Shown here one piece after another: positions 47,701 to 57,097 of a DNA stretch of 64,000 nucleotides. The first letter of the stretch is position 1, and every line of letters begins with the position of its first letter. The stretch is from Mactromeris polynyma. Its lineage: Eukaryota; Mollusca; Bivalvia; Venerida; Mactridae. Under the pieces are notes generated by a model. It worked only from the letters and a program-made list of their open reading frames with translations, searched no databases and was not told the DNA's origin. Location: assembly GCA_032209605.1 (NCBI GenBank), contig JASFXZ010000001.1, forward strand, positions 4,960,001 through 5,024,000, in the 5' to 3' direction. Made by a program: the position numbers and the translations under genes.

Positions 47701-48239
47701 ATGCGATACCTCCGCACACCTTAAACTTACTGCGTCTCACTCTCAGCTACGACATGCGATACCACCGCACACCTTAAACTTATAGCGTCTCACTCTCAGC
47801 TACGATATGCTAGATAACCGGTTACAGTTCGGGAAATAGTGTTTCTATACAATAAAGTAGGTGATTTGTTAATGATGTAAATGGCGGCAAATGGTATTCT
47901 ATTTTAATGTACAATATTACTTTATGCAAGTATTTGATCTTGTTTAATGTTGGAAAGATCCTTCTGTTTGCATATGATTTATTTGAATTTTGTTCCTTTG
48001 CAGAGGAAGACGTTCCAAAAGATATTTGTGCAGCAAAAGGTGATGGCTTTCATTCGGACCCTGAGAGCTGCCACAATTATATTCAATGTGCTAATGGTGT
48101 GAAGTATCCGGGAACTTGTGGGGGATATCTTGAATTCAATCCAAGCTCCAAAGTGTGTGACTGGCCAAATAGAGTTAATTGTAAAACTACAAAAAAAACA
48201 GAAGACAAACTTTCTTCATTTTCTCTAACTTGCAAATGA
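26650..48239 (+). CDS. Secreted chitinase with three GH18 modules and two CBM14 domains
   Basis: GH18 chitinases hydrolyse beta-1,4-linked N-acetylglucosamine polymers. Predicted exons: 26650-26719; 30004-30169, 30611-30860, 31309-31418, 32201-32324, 32659-32844, 33304-33426, 33963-34239; 35381-35546, 35921-36170, 36515-36627, 37365-37488, 37817-38002, 38462-38584, 39121-39397; 40539-40704, 41079-41328, 41673-41785, 42523-42646, 42975-43160, 43608-43730, 44264-44540; 45174-45339, 45641-45786, 48004-48239. Lengths sum to 4332 nt with every phase compatible (1443 residues). Order: signal peptide (1-23), GH18-1 (24-435), GH18-2 (436-848), GH18-3 (849-1261), CBM14 (1262-1317), Thr/Pro linker, CBM14 (1366-1443). 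Catalytic DxxDxDxE is intact in all three, with predicted acid/base Glu 142, 554 and 967. The single-gene reading rests on phase and on the lack of signal exons between modules; separate transcripts are not excluded. Confidence 0.75.
26770..27012. mobile_element. Long-TIR element, family E, in chitinase intron 1
   Basis: GAGCGCTGCTATAGGATTTA followed by TCTTCTGTAAGTGACGTCAT on the left is mirrored on the right by TTTCTGGAAATGACGTC and GAGGAGCTC. A cleaner copy is at 57581-57809, one begins at 63866 in the paralogue's intron 1, and a half copy is at 85-165. Confidence 0.75.
27012..27258. mobile_element. TIR element, family F, second copy
   Basis: It begins GAGAAAATGTCATG, then GCCTTCATACACATGTACTC, and ends with the inverse GAGCACATATGTAAGAAGGC. 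Same family as 2629-2882. Confidence 0.7.
27260..28165. other. Chitinase intron 1, nothing recognised
   Basis: AT-rich intron DNA with no exon or repeat that I can support. Confidence 0.5.
28170..29890 (+). repeat. Intron 1 blocks recurring around the gene
   Basis: 28225-28300 is a diverged copy of the GGCTGCGCC repeat. 28480-28640 recurs inverted at about 49935-49800. 29318-29890 recurs directly at 34729-35290 and 39887-40450 (before modules 2 and 3) and inverted at about 49790-49245. The block near 29318 marks the left edge of the duplicated GH18 module. Confidence 0.8.
29959..29980. repeat. Perfect 22-bp palindrome with 9-bp flanking duplication
   Basis: The palindrome reads AAAGACCTAAA and its exact complement. 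It is flanked by GTTATTTCC on both sides (29950-29958 and 29981-29989). Modules 2 and 3 have one GTTATTTCC and no palindrome at this site. Confidence 0.9.
30004..34239 (+). CDS. GH18 module 1 (seven exons)
   Basis: Residues 24-435 of the predicted protein. It starts YKRVCYYSKWSQYRPGNGKF, the first TIM-barrel strand. It contains AVGGWN (97-102), the catalytic DGLDMDWEYP (135-144, Glu142), MSYDLHG (207-213), the insertion-domain region (GFLAYYE, then VCAMLAY) and GGAMIWNIDLDDF (353-365). It ends in a Thr/Val/Pro-rich linker (TSVVTTEVTVETVTP) likely to be O-glycosylated. A disulphide pair is probable between Cys of VCYY and NLCTHLIY, as in family members. The exon 4 segment has one codon fewer than in modules 2 and 3 and differs most there (KKAPSDLLLTAAVSAGKS). 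Confidence 0.9.
32845..32846 (+). other. GC splice donor, module 1
   Basis: The exon must end at GAG (LAYYE) and resume at GTATGTGCT (VCAML) after 33303 to keep the GH18 fold and frame. The intron begins GCATGT, a non-canonical GC-AG intron with a good +3 to +6 match. No GT donor nearby keeps the frame. Confidence 0.85.
34339..34344 (+). promoter_or_regulatory. AATAAA after module 1
   Basis: If exon 8 of module 1 were not spliced, the frame would add GMFVHFLKF and stop at 34266-34268, and this AATAAA lies 71 bp on. Module 2 has the same arrangement. This would allow a one-module or two-module short form. Speculative. Confidence 0.3.
34500..34575 (-). mobile_element. tRNA-derived SINE fragment, family C, module 1
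   Basis: On the minus strand it reads CTCAGTTTTTGAGCGTTCGC followed by GCATGAGGTCGCGGTTTTGT, decayed A and B boxes. The same fragment is at 39658-39733. The fuller copy is at 44813-44905. Confidence 0.6.
35381..39397 (+). CDS. GH18 module 2 (seven exons), chimeric
   Basis: Residues 436-848, with catalytic Glu at 554. Exons 2-5 are nearly identical to module 3 (YSNWSQYRLGNGRF, NAGQSHLLLTAAVSAEK, SSENSEQKML). Exons 6-8 are nearly identical to module 1 (WAATYWV, SGSGTRGPITGE, YDNETSFTIK). All GH18 motifs are intact. Differences from module 1 in the linker are T to K (GPKSVV) and S to R (TTRQT). The intron after exon 6 again has a GC donor (38003-38004). Confidence 0.9.
40539..44540 (+). CDS. 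GH18 module 3 (seven exons)
   Basis: Residues 849-1261, with catalytic Glu at 967. Exons 2-5 match module 2. Exons 6-8 carry their own changes: WAANYWV, NHAMGAATSGYGASGPITRE, MLASDDAK, YDDERSFTIK, LDYIMEHSYGG and a linker with SPSDPVTGGTTS and GPTGG. The GC donor is at 43161-43162. Its last exon splices to the first CBM14 exon. Confidence 0.9.
44813..44905 (-). mobile_element. tRNA-derived SINE, family C
   Basis: The minus strand reads GGTGGCTCAGTTTTAAAGCG (A-box-like), GTTCGCCTTGAGTGCAGG, then GGTTTTGTTCCCCGACCGCG (B-box-like). It lies in the intron after module 3. Confidence 0.65.
45174..45339 (+). CDS. CBM14 exon (chitin-binding, peritrophin-A type)
   Basis: It encodes EFTCVGKKDGMYADPDDC, FYMCAHGQKYYYEC, PPGLLWNPERNYCDYPRNVN and C. 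Six Cys in peritrophin-A spacing, with aromatic residues, bind chitin outside the cell. It is phase 1 at the start and phase 2 at the end, so it joins module 3 and the linker exon. Confidence 0.93.
45641..45786 (+). CDS. Thr/Pro-rich linker exon
   Basis: It encodes TTEPPTKEPTTQPPTTEP-type sequence, a mucin-like spacer between the CBM14 domains. The donor ACAG|GTACAC is assumed at 45786. Without splicing the frame continues 57 codons to a stop at 45957-45959. Confidence 0.8.
46060..46730. repeat. Palindrome-rich element in the last chitinase intron
   Basis: From 46235 GTATGCTGGCATACTTCTGC and repeated GTTAACTAGATA/GGTTAAC words resemble the 15855-16455 element. No exon is seen. Confidence 0.5.
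46796..46932 (+). pseudogene. Truncated CBM14 exon
   Basis: After the AATAG acceptor, phase 1 reads DFCANKDAGLYKNVNDCQSF, YHCKDH, KHCAPGTFSMANF and stops. Four of the six CBM14 cysteines are present; the final CDWP..C part is lost. It could be a dead exon skipped in the main transcript or an alternative last exon. Confidence 0.7.
47071..47812 (+). repeat. 53-bp minisatellite in last chitinase intron
   Basis: About fourteen units of 53 bp begin ATACCACCGCACACCTTAAA and contain GCGTCTCACTCTCAGCTACG. Subtypes (TATAGCATC, TACTGCGTC, CACGTTCAGG) alternate in a higher-order order. Confidence 0.95.
48004..48239 (+). CDS. Last chitinase exon: second CBM14
   Basis: It encodes EEDVPKDICAAKGDGFHSDP, ESCHNYIQCANGVKYPGTC, YLEFNPSSKVCDWPNRVNC and a short Lys/Ser tail ending LTCK. 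Six Cys are in CBM14 order plus one extra near the end. Phase 1 fits the linker exon. Confidence 0.9.
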
Positions 48240-48439
48240 GACATTTTGCAGGATCAAATACAAACCAGCTGACGCTAAAACAAAGCCATTGGGTGAATGT
48301 TTTGACCTACTGAAATGTTGTAAACAAACTTATTAGGCCGTAATAGCCTGACAATATTTTCCTGGCACTCATGAATATTCTTACATGTCTGTTAATTATC
48401 GACGGCGACTTTCGATGTCAAACCCTACAGATTTGCAAG

Positions 48440-49205
48440 TAATTGACACATTTATTTGTCCAAATATAATTTCAATTTCTGAGATTTACTTCTTGCTTCA
48501 GCCGAGAGACGGACAAACCCCACCCCGAAACATGTACGCACCAAAATAATCATAACATCAATGTAGCTCTCATAATAATGAAAAAATAACACACTACCAG
48601 TAATCCCATTGATATTCTATTACTGACACGAATTTTGATGTCTTAACAACTTGTAACCATCTCACATTTGTTTATGTTTGTATACATTCAAGCCTATTGA
48701 TTCACGTACGGTTTGTGAAAACAATAAAGGCTACAAAACACGCGAGATGACACTAAATTTCTGAAGTCCTTATCTTTATCGATGACTCGCTGCAACTTCG
48801 CTGTGGACCATAATAATCAAATGTCGTAGTCGTTCATGTTTTATAACTTATTGCTGCATTTAAGGCTATGCTATTAATAAATTCATTTAAAATGAACAAT
48901 ATTTGTATTTTTTTTCTTGAAAATGACACAGACGCCCGCATTTCGATCAATCTTGTTTTATAGTAATATTGCACCTTTTCCCTATTGAAAACAATGGTGA
49001 AATAGATGGATTTGTAATTATGTAATAGTCGCAATATCAAGTTATCTTACTGGATATTCCATTAAAATCCGAAAGAAAATAAGTTAACGCCTAGTATAAT
49101 AATAGGGGAAGTGAATATGTTAGTGTATCAAATTAAATTTGCAAGAGTTATTTCCCTTACATGATGTAACTGTTAATACACTGGTGACACCCTAGCTTCT
49201 TCCAC
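48440..49205 (+). repeat. Duplicated flank block, copy 2
   Basis: It matches 23450-23690 and 24400-25085 in the same order, without the 140-bp MITE. It includes AATAAA at 48723-48728, the nearest clear poly(A)-type signal after the chitinase stop, about 490 bp downstream. Confidence 0.8.
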
Positions 49206-49239
49206 GTCTCACATAGAAAATACTTATATTCGATCAAAA

Positions 49240-49960
49240 TTTTATAAAATGTTTCCTCGAAAAAATAGTCCTTGACAAATAATAAACAATATCCACGCAG
49301 TTTTTATACCAAAAGCAGACACTATAACAGATACTAGATATGCGAGTATTTTCGGTGCAGCCGTACTAACATTTGCTATTTGCATATCAGTGTTTTGTAA
49401 ACCAATCAACTCTAACGTTAACCAGCAAAACAATTTCTCTTCAACCGAAAAATGTGTGTTACCTTGACGCAGATTGGTTAACAATGTATACAGTGTATTT
49501 CAAGATTTATCCAGTTAGTAGTGTTGTTAGTCATCACCACGGGGAATTGTCCGGTGCTGGAATTAAGAAGACTTCCATGGTTTTATGTACCAGTCGGGAA
49601 CATTTATATTGTTTTAATGAGATAAATCGCTATGTAAAAAGTTTATTAACATGAATGTGTGAGTTCACGACTTATGCAATAAGTAATGATGGAACTATAT
49701 GGAAACATACAATACTGTGTCTATGACTAATCAACTACGGAGTTATTTTATCCAGTCTCCTGCGCAGTGATCTCCCCTTACATGTTACGGAGTTTCTGTA
49801 GTATAGTGTAATTGAATGACCGGCAGTCGTAACATTTAGGCATTTTTTATGTTGTACAACAAATTTTAACCTTCAGATTGCAACAAATTTGCATACTTCA
49901 AGTTACGTCGACCATCTTTTTTTAAAGATGTTTCTTGTAAATCTTGAAAGACACTATACG
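49240..49960 (-). repeat. Inverted copy of chitinase intron 1 segments
   Basis: The minus strand matches 28480-28640 followed by 29370-29880, including GGTTAACGT and ATGTTAGTACGGCTGC-type words. About 730 bp between the two blocks is missing. Confidence 0.75.
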
Positions 49961-50182
49961 AACCACTTTGAGGCGCAGTTGTTAAGGCAAACAATATTAT
50001 GTTCATCTTGTTTCCAATGTCATGTTTACAATAATAAGAATAATTCCTCTATCATGATCAAGATTTTTTTGGTCAAACATAACACCATTTAGTCAACTTA
50101 ATAGGGAATTCTTACAGCAGGAAACAATTCTGCTGGTGAAGAGAGTGTGTTGATGAAGAGAGCCGTCCTGAAGTGGTTGCAT

Positions 50183-50438
50183 GGCCCCGATCTCACGAAG
50201 AATCTCGTATAGAAATCTCAGCTCAATATTGAGATTTTGCTCAAATCGGAACCTGAGTTCGAGACAAATCTCATTTAGGATCTCTTGATTTTTTTCTGAG
50301 AAAGAAGCTCTACTCATTTTTTCGTTTTGTAAGACCGATTTTAAGTCCGGTCTCAGATGAGAAAAATCTCAATGATCTGAGACGTTATTTGAGCTGAGAT
50401 TCAGCTCAAATTTTGAGATGCTTCGGGAGATCGGGGCC
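50183..50438. mobile_element. Foldback element
   Basis: The ends GGCCCCGATCTC and GAGATCGGGGCC are exact complements. Inside, GAGATTT/AAATCTCA words recur on both strands, so most of the 256 bp can fold. No coding capacity. Confidence 0.75.
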
Positions 50439-50439
50439 T

Positions 50440-51370
50440 GTCTTTACTTTCAAGTATTTGAGAGTATACATTATTTTGCCATATTATTTATCATTCGATA
50501 TACCATATGCATCAACGTATGAAATCAACTTATGATCATAAACTGTTTCATCTAACAGACCTCGGGGCATTGGTCAAGTCCGTTCTGGACGATACATTGC
50601 TGCCGGGTCCGCGACAAAGGTGAATTAATCTTCTGATTACAATCTGCATATTTGACTGACCGGGTATCTAAGTACATTATACCTCGTAAATCAGACCGAC
50701 GTGATTTGATAACCGTAACAATATTCAAATATACAGGTCGAATATTTTGTTGTTATGGATATGATTTTAACAGAATAATAGAATTGAGCCTTGTGTTATA
50801 AACTACTTTTTTCACCAGAAAGGTTGTGCTTAGAAAACGGCGCTAACTGAACGGGTGGACGAAATACAGACTCTCCGAAAATACTCAACCTTAGGTAAGT
50901 TTTATTGCATTTAATCATTGCTTATCTGTTATCGTAGTTATATCAGCGTTTCAATGTTTAAGTAGGCGGTAACTATTCGTTTTAATTTACTTATACATTT
51001 ATTGAGTCATTTTCATCCACTTCACTCGGAAGACCTCTGCGATTAGCCCTGTATTCCGATCTTTGCCGGATACTGCCGAGCAGTTACGAATGTTCAAACT
51101 TACGTCTCGGTACGAACAATACGCTGAATGGAAATATTTCGATCAATGGACAGAGAGGAACAGTTGGGTGACGCGTTCTCACTAAATACAATATATTTCA
51201 AAAGCCAAATAATTTTTAAAAAAAACTTATATTTCTATATCCATGATAATCCAGCCTGTGAATAGAATACATGATTTTGTAATAATAAATTGTAACATTC
51301 TGACTTTACCAAATAGGTTTGTAATTTGTGTTATATTCTGTAAGTGTTTATTAAAGACTAACGATAGAGA
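50440..51370. other. Intergenic, nothing recognised
   Basis: No supportable feature. Confidence 0.5.
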
Positions 51371-51584
51371 TCAGAGGAGTTGAATTAGAGTACATTAAAT
51401 CGGTGATAACATGGAGCCAATATCGATTATGGATTATTGACCATTTTGACAGGTATCATTTTCGCGTTGACGGGAGATAATCCAATTTAGAGGAAATGGC
51501 TTTAACAAAGTCGCTAATCAAGGGAGATCATTCTTGATATTTATCCAGGACAGCCGGACATCAATTCTGCGAAACAAGTTATAT

Positions 51585-52050
51585 GAAAGTTAATACATCA
51601 AAAACAAACGTCATGGTTTTCAAATAGGGTACATGTAGTAAATTAGCTCGCCATGAACAATTATTTTATGGTGATCAGCATTTAGAAATTGTCAAAGTAT
51701 TTACGTATGTCGGAGTAACGTTTACATCGAGTATGTCATTAAACATTATGTCTAGCGAGATTGCATTGAAAGCTAAATGAATACTATTTTCCATGTTGTC
51801 ATCATTATACCAGTATGGCCAACTACCGTATCATGTATTTTTCAAATTGTTTGATACCAAAATGTTACCTGTTGTTTTATATGGGGGCTGATATATGGAG
51901 AAAACAGTGAAACTGTACTTCGTTTAGCATGTAAACGATTAACGTGTGTCAACAAATCTTCCTTAAATGCTGCAGTACTGGAACATTGTGGACGTTATCC
52001 GATATGTATAGAGTCTGCTAGGCGTTGTATTAAATATTGGTAAGTACGGG
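51585..52050 (+). pseudogene. Non-LTR retrotransposon (LINE) reverse-transcriptase remnant
   Basis: Broken frames read MKVNTSKTNVMVFK, then KLARHEQLFYGDQHLEIV, KVFTYVGVTFTSSMS, LPYHVFFKLFDTKMLPVVLY and ESARRCIKYW. This is the order seen in the thumb and C-terminal part of LINE ORF2. Stops and frameshifts make it inactive. It may extend to about 52540. Confidence 0.8.
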
Positions 52051-52643
52051 TCATTATGAAATACATATAGGGCATTTAGTTAATTTCCTATGCAATGTAT
52101 TTATTCTGAAAATTAAGAAAATACAAAACGTGACCAATTGGAAAAACATTCAGTGTAGATGACACTTTTATCAGATTTCTCACCCCCTCTATACGTACGT
52201 GCACGCCACACCCTGATATTGCAACATCATTTCATAGTTCAAATTGCACCGAATGTTTTTTAATGAAGTGTTTGCCTGTTCGAAGATATATCTTGTTTCA
52301 CGGGTAAGATATTATGGCTGTATTATGCAAAGACTTTTACTTTTTTAAACAATAACATTCTTTGTTGCTTGATGCACCACGTGCAAACACCCACGTTACA
52401 CGGTGTCACAGTCTACAATACGGACAATACAATGATGTGTTTACGCCTAATCTTAAACGTTTCTATATTCGGATATCTAAGGTATCATGTTCGTTATCGG
52501 AGTATCAATTAAATAGTATTGTTTCGAAGATCTCTTTAAAGTAACAAAATGATATGCCTCACCACAATATAGCATACCAACGTGACGAATATACTGGTGT
52601 CACTGAATGCCTATAGTGTATCATAATGACTGTGCTTAGAGTA

Positions 52644-52850
52644 TACAGTAAAACCTCGATTATAAGACCACCATTGGGACCCTTGAAACTGGTATTCTTA
52701 TTGAGGTGGTCTTAATATCGAGGTTGAAGAGCAAAACAGTGAAAATCGACTTGAAGTTTTTGGTCTTATTTTTTAGGTTGTCTTATTATTGAGGTAGTCT
52801 TATTATTGAGGTGGTCTTATTATTGAGGTGGTAATCTTTAAATTTTAAAA
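52644..52850. mobile_element. Pogo-like MITE, copy 3 (rearranged right end)
   Basis: It starts TACAGTAAAACCTCGATTAT. The right part has GTCTTATTATTGAGGT(A/G) repeated three times, and the expected CTGTA end is missing. Confidence 0.7.
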
Positions 52851-52955
52851 GTATACATAACGTAAGATATTCATGTATAAAACTATTATTGTAGAAATAT
52901 CATTTGACATTTCGAATGTATGATATGTCTCAGAGAAATTAATTCCGTCCAAGAC

Positions 52956-53094
52956 CACATCAGATTGTCACGAGTTTTGCCTTTCAAGCCTTCTAGAGGA
53001 GATGTACTATATATAGATAATTACAGTATATAAGGAATAAAGGGAGAGAACTCAAGAACGGATGAAGGGAAAGAACTCGCGGCAATCTCATGAT
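52956..53094. mobile_element. hAT-like MITE, copy 3
   Basis: It starts CACATCAGATTGTCACGAG and ends CGCGGCAATCTCATGAT. The flanks are a perfect 8-bp duplication TCCAAGAC (52948-52955, 53095-53102). Confidence 0.85.
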
Positions 53095-53102
53095 TCCAAG
53101 AC

Positions 53103-53674
53103 TCGTGTTTAGTCGATATTAAAGCATCATGTAAACATTCTAACAATTAACAAATTTCTTTTTGATGCACTTAGATATAGCTCTATTTAAACAGTTGATA
53201 GAAATAATTAAATAACTTAGATTACTTTGGATTTAGAAGTATATTTGTGAATAGTTCAAAACATGTTTTGGGACATTTTGCATAAGAAAATATGAAACTG
53301 TTTTTTTATTGCTTGCAACTCCAATGAAATGAACAGTCGGAACAATACTTATTCCGCCATCTTTTACCTATCACGTGATATACCATGGGTCACGTGGTTC
53401 TTGGTTGTGGCAGGGATTTGATTAGAACTATGCTCGGAACCAGTCAAATTTATGTGCGGGTGTTGAGATGTAAGGGTAGCATAAAATAAACTCATGGCTT
53501 GAACCATTAGTTTACCCGGAATTGTTAGTTTTTTTATTTCATTGAGAACAGTTGAGAGCTAATTTGAGGTGGTCAGCCATTGAAAACTTGTTTTGGGTAA
53601 TGCAATGTTCACAATAACGGTATTCTCAATTAATTTTGAATCCATTTTACATGTACATGTATAGCGCTGTTAGA
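53103..53674. other. Intergenic, nothing recognised
   Basis: No supportable feature. Confidence 0.5.
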
Positions 53675-53677
53675 CTG

Positions 53678-53817
53678 ACCTGCGTTCAGTTACGGCTAAC
53701 AGTGGCGAACATTTTGTATTGTATTCCTTGCTCAGCGTATCACATTGGCTGCACGCGGGAGACAAATTGAAAAACGTTACGAAACGATAGGACTGAAAGC
53801 CGTAACTGAACGCAGGG
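53678..53817. mobile_element. Harbinger-like 140-bp MITE, copy 2
   Basis: The ends CCTGCGTTCAGTTACGGCT and AGCCGTAACTGAACGCAGG are inverted. CTG is duplicated at 53675-53677 and 53818-53820. It is exactly as long as the copy at 24916-25055. Confidence 0.85.
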
Positions 53818-53820
53818 CTG

Positions 53821-55140
53821 GTGTATGAACTTTCAGCACGGTCCGACCGATCCCTGTCAATTAAGGTAAGAAAATGCACCCGTGCGTAAAACTGTAACAG
53901 GGGCCTTATTCACAAACAGTTTAAGTCTAAACCTCGGACTAAGACTTAAAAATGTTAAGTCTACTTTTTGCTCTTACATTGTTATTGACGTAACGTCAAA
54001 AGTTGAGCGACACGACTGTAACAAAATAACGTCACTTTTTGACGTCGTTTAAATACACATTTGTTGTGTTGATTTTAATCAAACTTGGCTTAAGTGTAGA
54101 GTGTGTAACAATTGTTCTGGCTAAATTTCGTTCATTTCGATTCATACGCAACTTTCCGTGCCTTTTAGCTGGCTTATCGCGGTGGATTGTCTCCCTTGAA
54201 AATGACCCGAAAATCGATATCGAGTTTCCAGCTCTACGAGTTTGGATCAATAGATTATAGAGGGAAACTAATTTCATACGTAAATTTAAACACTTTATCT
54301 TAATACTAGAATATTTTAGCAGTTATGACAATATTCTTTAATTTCCTCTCTTTCATTTAGTTTTAAAAATATTTATTCTAACTAAACATCTTCTTGTTTC
54401 CAATTTGATTTTAAAAGTATCACCTTTTATTACATAGAACATAGAGTAAAAATCAGTAAAATTTTCCATTTCCAAAAGTTTAGGGGCTAATAAATCATAT
54501 TTTCCAATAAGTGAAAACATTTTAGCAGTTATGTCTGTTTTCTTGATTAAATGAACAATATCATGGTGTTTTTATAAGTTTAAACAATTAATTGCTTCTT
54601 GCTTCCATTCTTTGTTAAAGTTAGTAATGTACTAAAAACATCTCGATTTTCTTTCATAATTCTCGTCTGCAATGTTGTTAGATTGATTGCCAGTTGTTAT
54701 TGACTGGTTTTAAATATGATAAATCATTTTATATAACTTAGAACCGATCTTGTCAGGGCGGAATATAATTATTATTGAATTATTCTAATTATTGAATTAT
54801 GAAAGGAATATATTTTCAAACCGTGATAAATCAACTTTTGTGCGGAAAGAAACGTAACAGACTTAACTTCCTATGCAAATATTATGTTTCTGTGATTTCC
54901 TTTATCCTCATTGTCCATTTTTAAGTTTTTTATGGTCACTTTATCAAATTGAAATAAGGAACTGCTAAAACAATAATTTATATTTTTGTTGAGAATAATC
55001 AGGTTTAGTTCTGTTCTGTTTTAATTTAGAATACACTAGATATTGTTGTGTACGCTTTATCGGCGTCCAAACACGGCATCTCAATAAAGTGATATATCCG
55101 GATGTAACGATTATACAAACTGTTAATTAATACCGAAAGC
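53821..55140. other. Intergenic; one TIR fragment
   Basis: 53898-53960 resembles an end of the 11305-11548 element (CCTTATTCACAAACAG, AAACCTCGGACTAAGACTT). Otherwise nothing recognised. Confidence 0.45.
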
Positions 55141-55149
55141 GCTTTTAGG

Positions 55150-55506
55150 GGGGAATTTGGGGATCTATAGGACTTTTATAGAATAGCCTCGAGATAAAAT
55201 ATTGGTATGGTCAATTATATTGGGTGGCAATATACAGCTTGACGTTTTGATCTGTAGATCATGGGACGAAACTCTAAATTTCGACAATGCTACTCGATAT
55301 TTCGATGTTTGTATATTATCCAAATATTTCTCAAAACAAAGTTCATGTTTAATTATACTATATATCGAAAGTTTATTGGAATTGTTAATAATAACATACC
55401 ACTGTTGGTAGTACATATCATATATTCTTTGTTTAATGAGAGACAGGTGGATGTTATGCGGAGATTGATTTAACCAAATATCGTTCAAGCCATGAACACC
55501 CCCCAA
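55150..55506 (-). pseudogene. LINE ORF2 C-terminal fragment
   Basis: The minus strand reads KYLDNIQTSKYRVALSKFR and VSSHDLQI. This resembles the conserved ..ALAKFRxSSHxLxIE.. segment at the C-terminus of several LINE families. It is a truncated, isolated remnant. Confidence 0.6.
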
Positions 55507-55554
55507 GAATATATAAAGTCAAACTATTGCCCAAGGCAATTTCAACATGCTGTC

Positions 55555-55760
55555 GAAACACAGAACAGAACAGAACATCTCTTTTATTCTCTCAATACAT
55601 GTACACAACATGCAAATATGAGGCATTTACAATTTGACACTATAATCTATTTTTCGAGGCTACAATATACATTCAAGGTACAGTATTAGTTATAAACACT
55701 CAAGATTGTTCTCACATTTCAAAAAGATAGACACAAAGTACATTAGTCAAAAAATAATAG
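55555..55760 (-). mobile_element. LINE 3' end with pentamer tail
   Basis: The minus strand ends AATAAAAGAGATGTTCTG and a further TTCTG repeat. Compare 8022-8250. No coding part is attached. Confidence 0.5.
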
Positions 55761-56289
55761 TTAAATATGAAAAAGATATTACATTCTAACATTTCGTAGG
55801 ATAACTTTTACACAGTTTAAAAAATTCTGATTTGTTGCTAGTGCACATTAACACAGTGGGGTGGCTAAGTAAGTCGCTAATGATAATGATCAAGAGACTT
55901 TAATTTCGAGTATATTCGGTTAAAGCATGGGGCCAATATCGATTATTGATTATTGACCAGTTCGACAGGTGTCATTTTCGTGGGGAAGGGAGGCAAACCA
56001 AGTTAGAGGAATGAAAAAGAAAGTCTGGTTTCATCCACTATTGTTGTTAGATAGCATTAAAGATCATTAATAAGAACCATTGTCATGTATAACCGTTTAA
56101 AACAATCTTGTTTAATGATATTGCTATCAGACAACTAGTAAAAGATCACCGCTTGCTAAAAAACTGTAATTTTGTTTAATTTTATGATACTAGTATCACA
56201 AACGTCTTTTTTCGACAAATACAGAGAAGTACATTATAAATGTATTCTTTGATAATGCATATAAATTTATTGAAGTTTTAACAAGATAA
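55761..56289. repeat. Fragment also found at 51400-51500
   Basis: GGGCCAATATCGATTATTGA and GACAGGTGTCATTTTCG at about 55930-56000 match 51415-51475. The remainder is unassigned. Confidence 0.55.
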
Positions 56290-57097
56290 AGTATATTTTT
56301 CATGTTTGTTAAGATAAACAAGTGAACCAAAAAATGTGCATAAAATATCTTTATAACAGCACTATAGTTAATTTTCTTTCACAAAAGTTTCGATAAAAGC
56401 GTGTTTTCCGACAGACAAGATAATATATATGTACGGCTATTCGATTTCCCTCTTGTCGTGATCAAATTTACTGTTCACGGACATTATCATAAATTGAGGT
56501 GTTGCATGTCATCTGTGGTGTATCCTGATATGACGTGGGTAGAAATTCATTAAATTCACATGTACTACAATACACGGACATTGTATTGAAAGTGAAAACT
56601 TAATTATTGAGTGTCCGCAGTTGCAAGTGGATGGTAGCATTCGACAAAAGGTAAATTATATTTGTTTTCGTTTCATTAATGCATTTTTTGTAGTAGGACC
56701 TTCATAAACAGGCAGGATCGTGTATAGGGGCTTCTCTCGTAAAGTTATTATTGTATTAAAGGCATTATTCTTTTTCCTTTTGGGATCAAGCAGGCCCATT
56801 TATTAGCAATAACATTATATACAATAATGGGTTGCGGTATCAATACATGGGATACTACCGTGCACATACCAGATAATACATCAAATAAATGTTACAAATG
56901 CTTATAAACACATAATAACCGATCTTCCTGACTTATAGATTGCTACATTTCATAAAAGAATATTCACAGCACACATGTGCACGAACTTATCAAAATGTAA
57001 CTATAATTATGGAGAAATGATATAATTAAACTATATGCGGCTAGTCAAAATGAATTGTATAAGGCATTATTTTAGAGAAGCCCCAATGACCGGGTCA
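56290..57097 (+). repeat. 800-bp dispersed or segmental repeat, copy 2
   Basis: Near-identical to 25095-25897. Confidence 0.85.
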
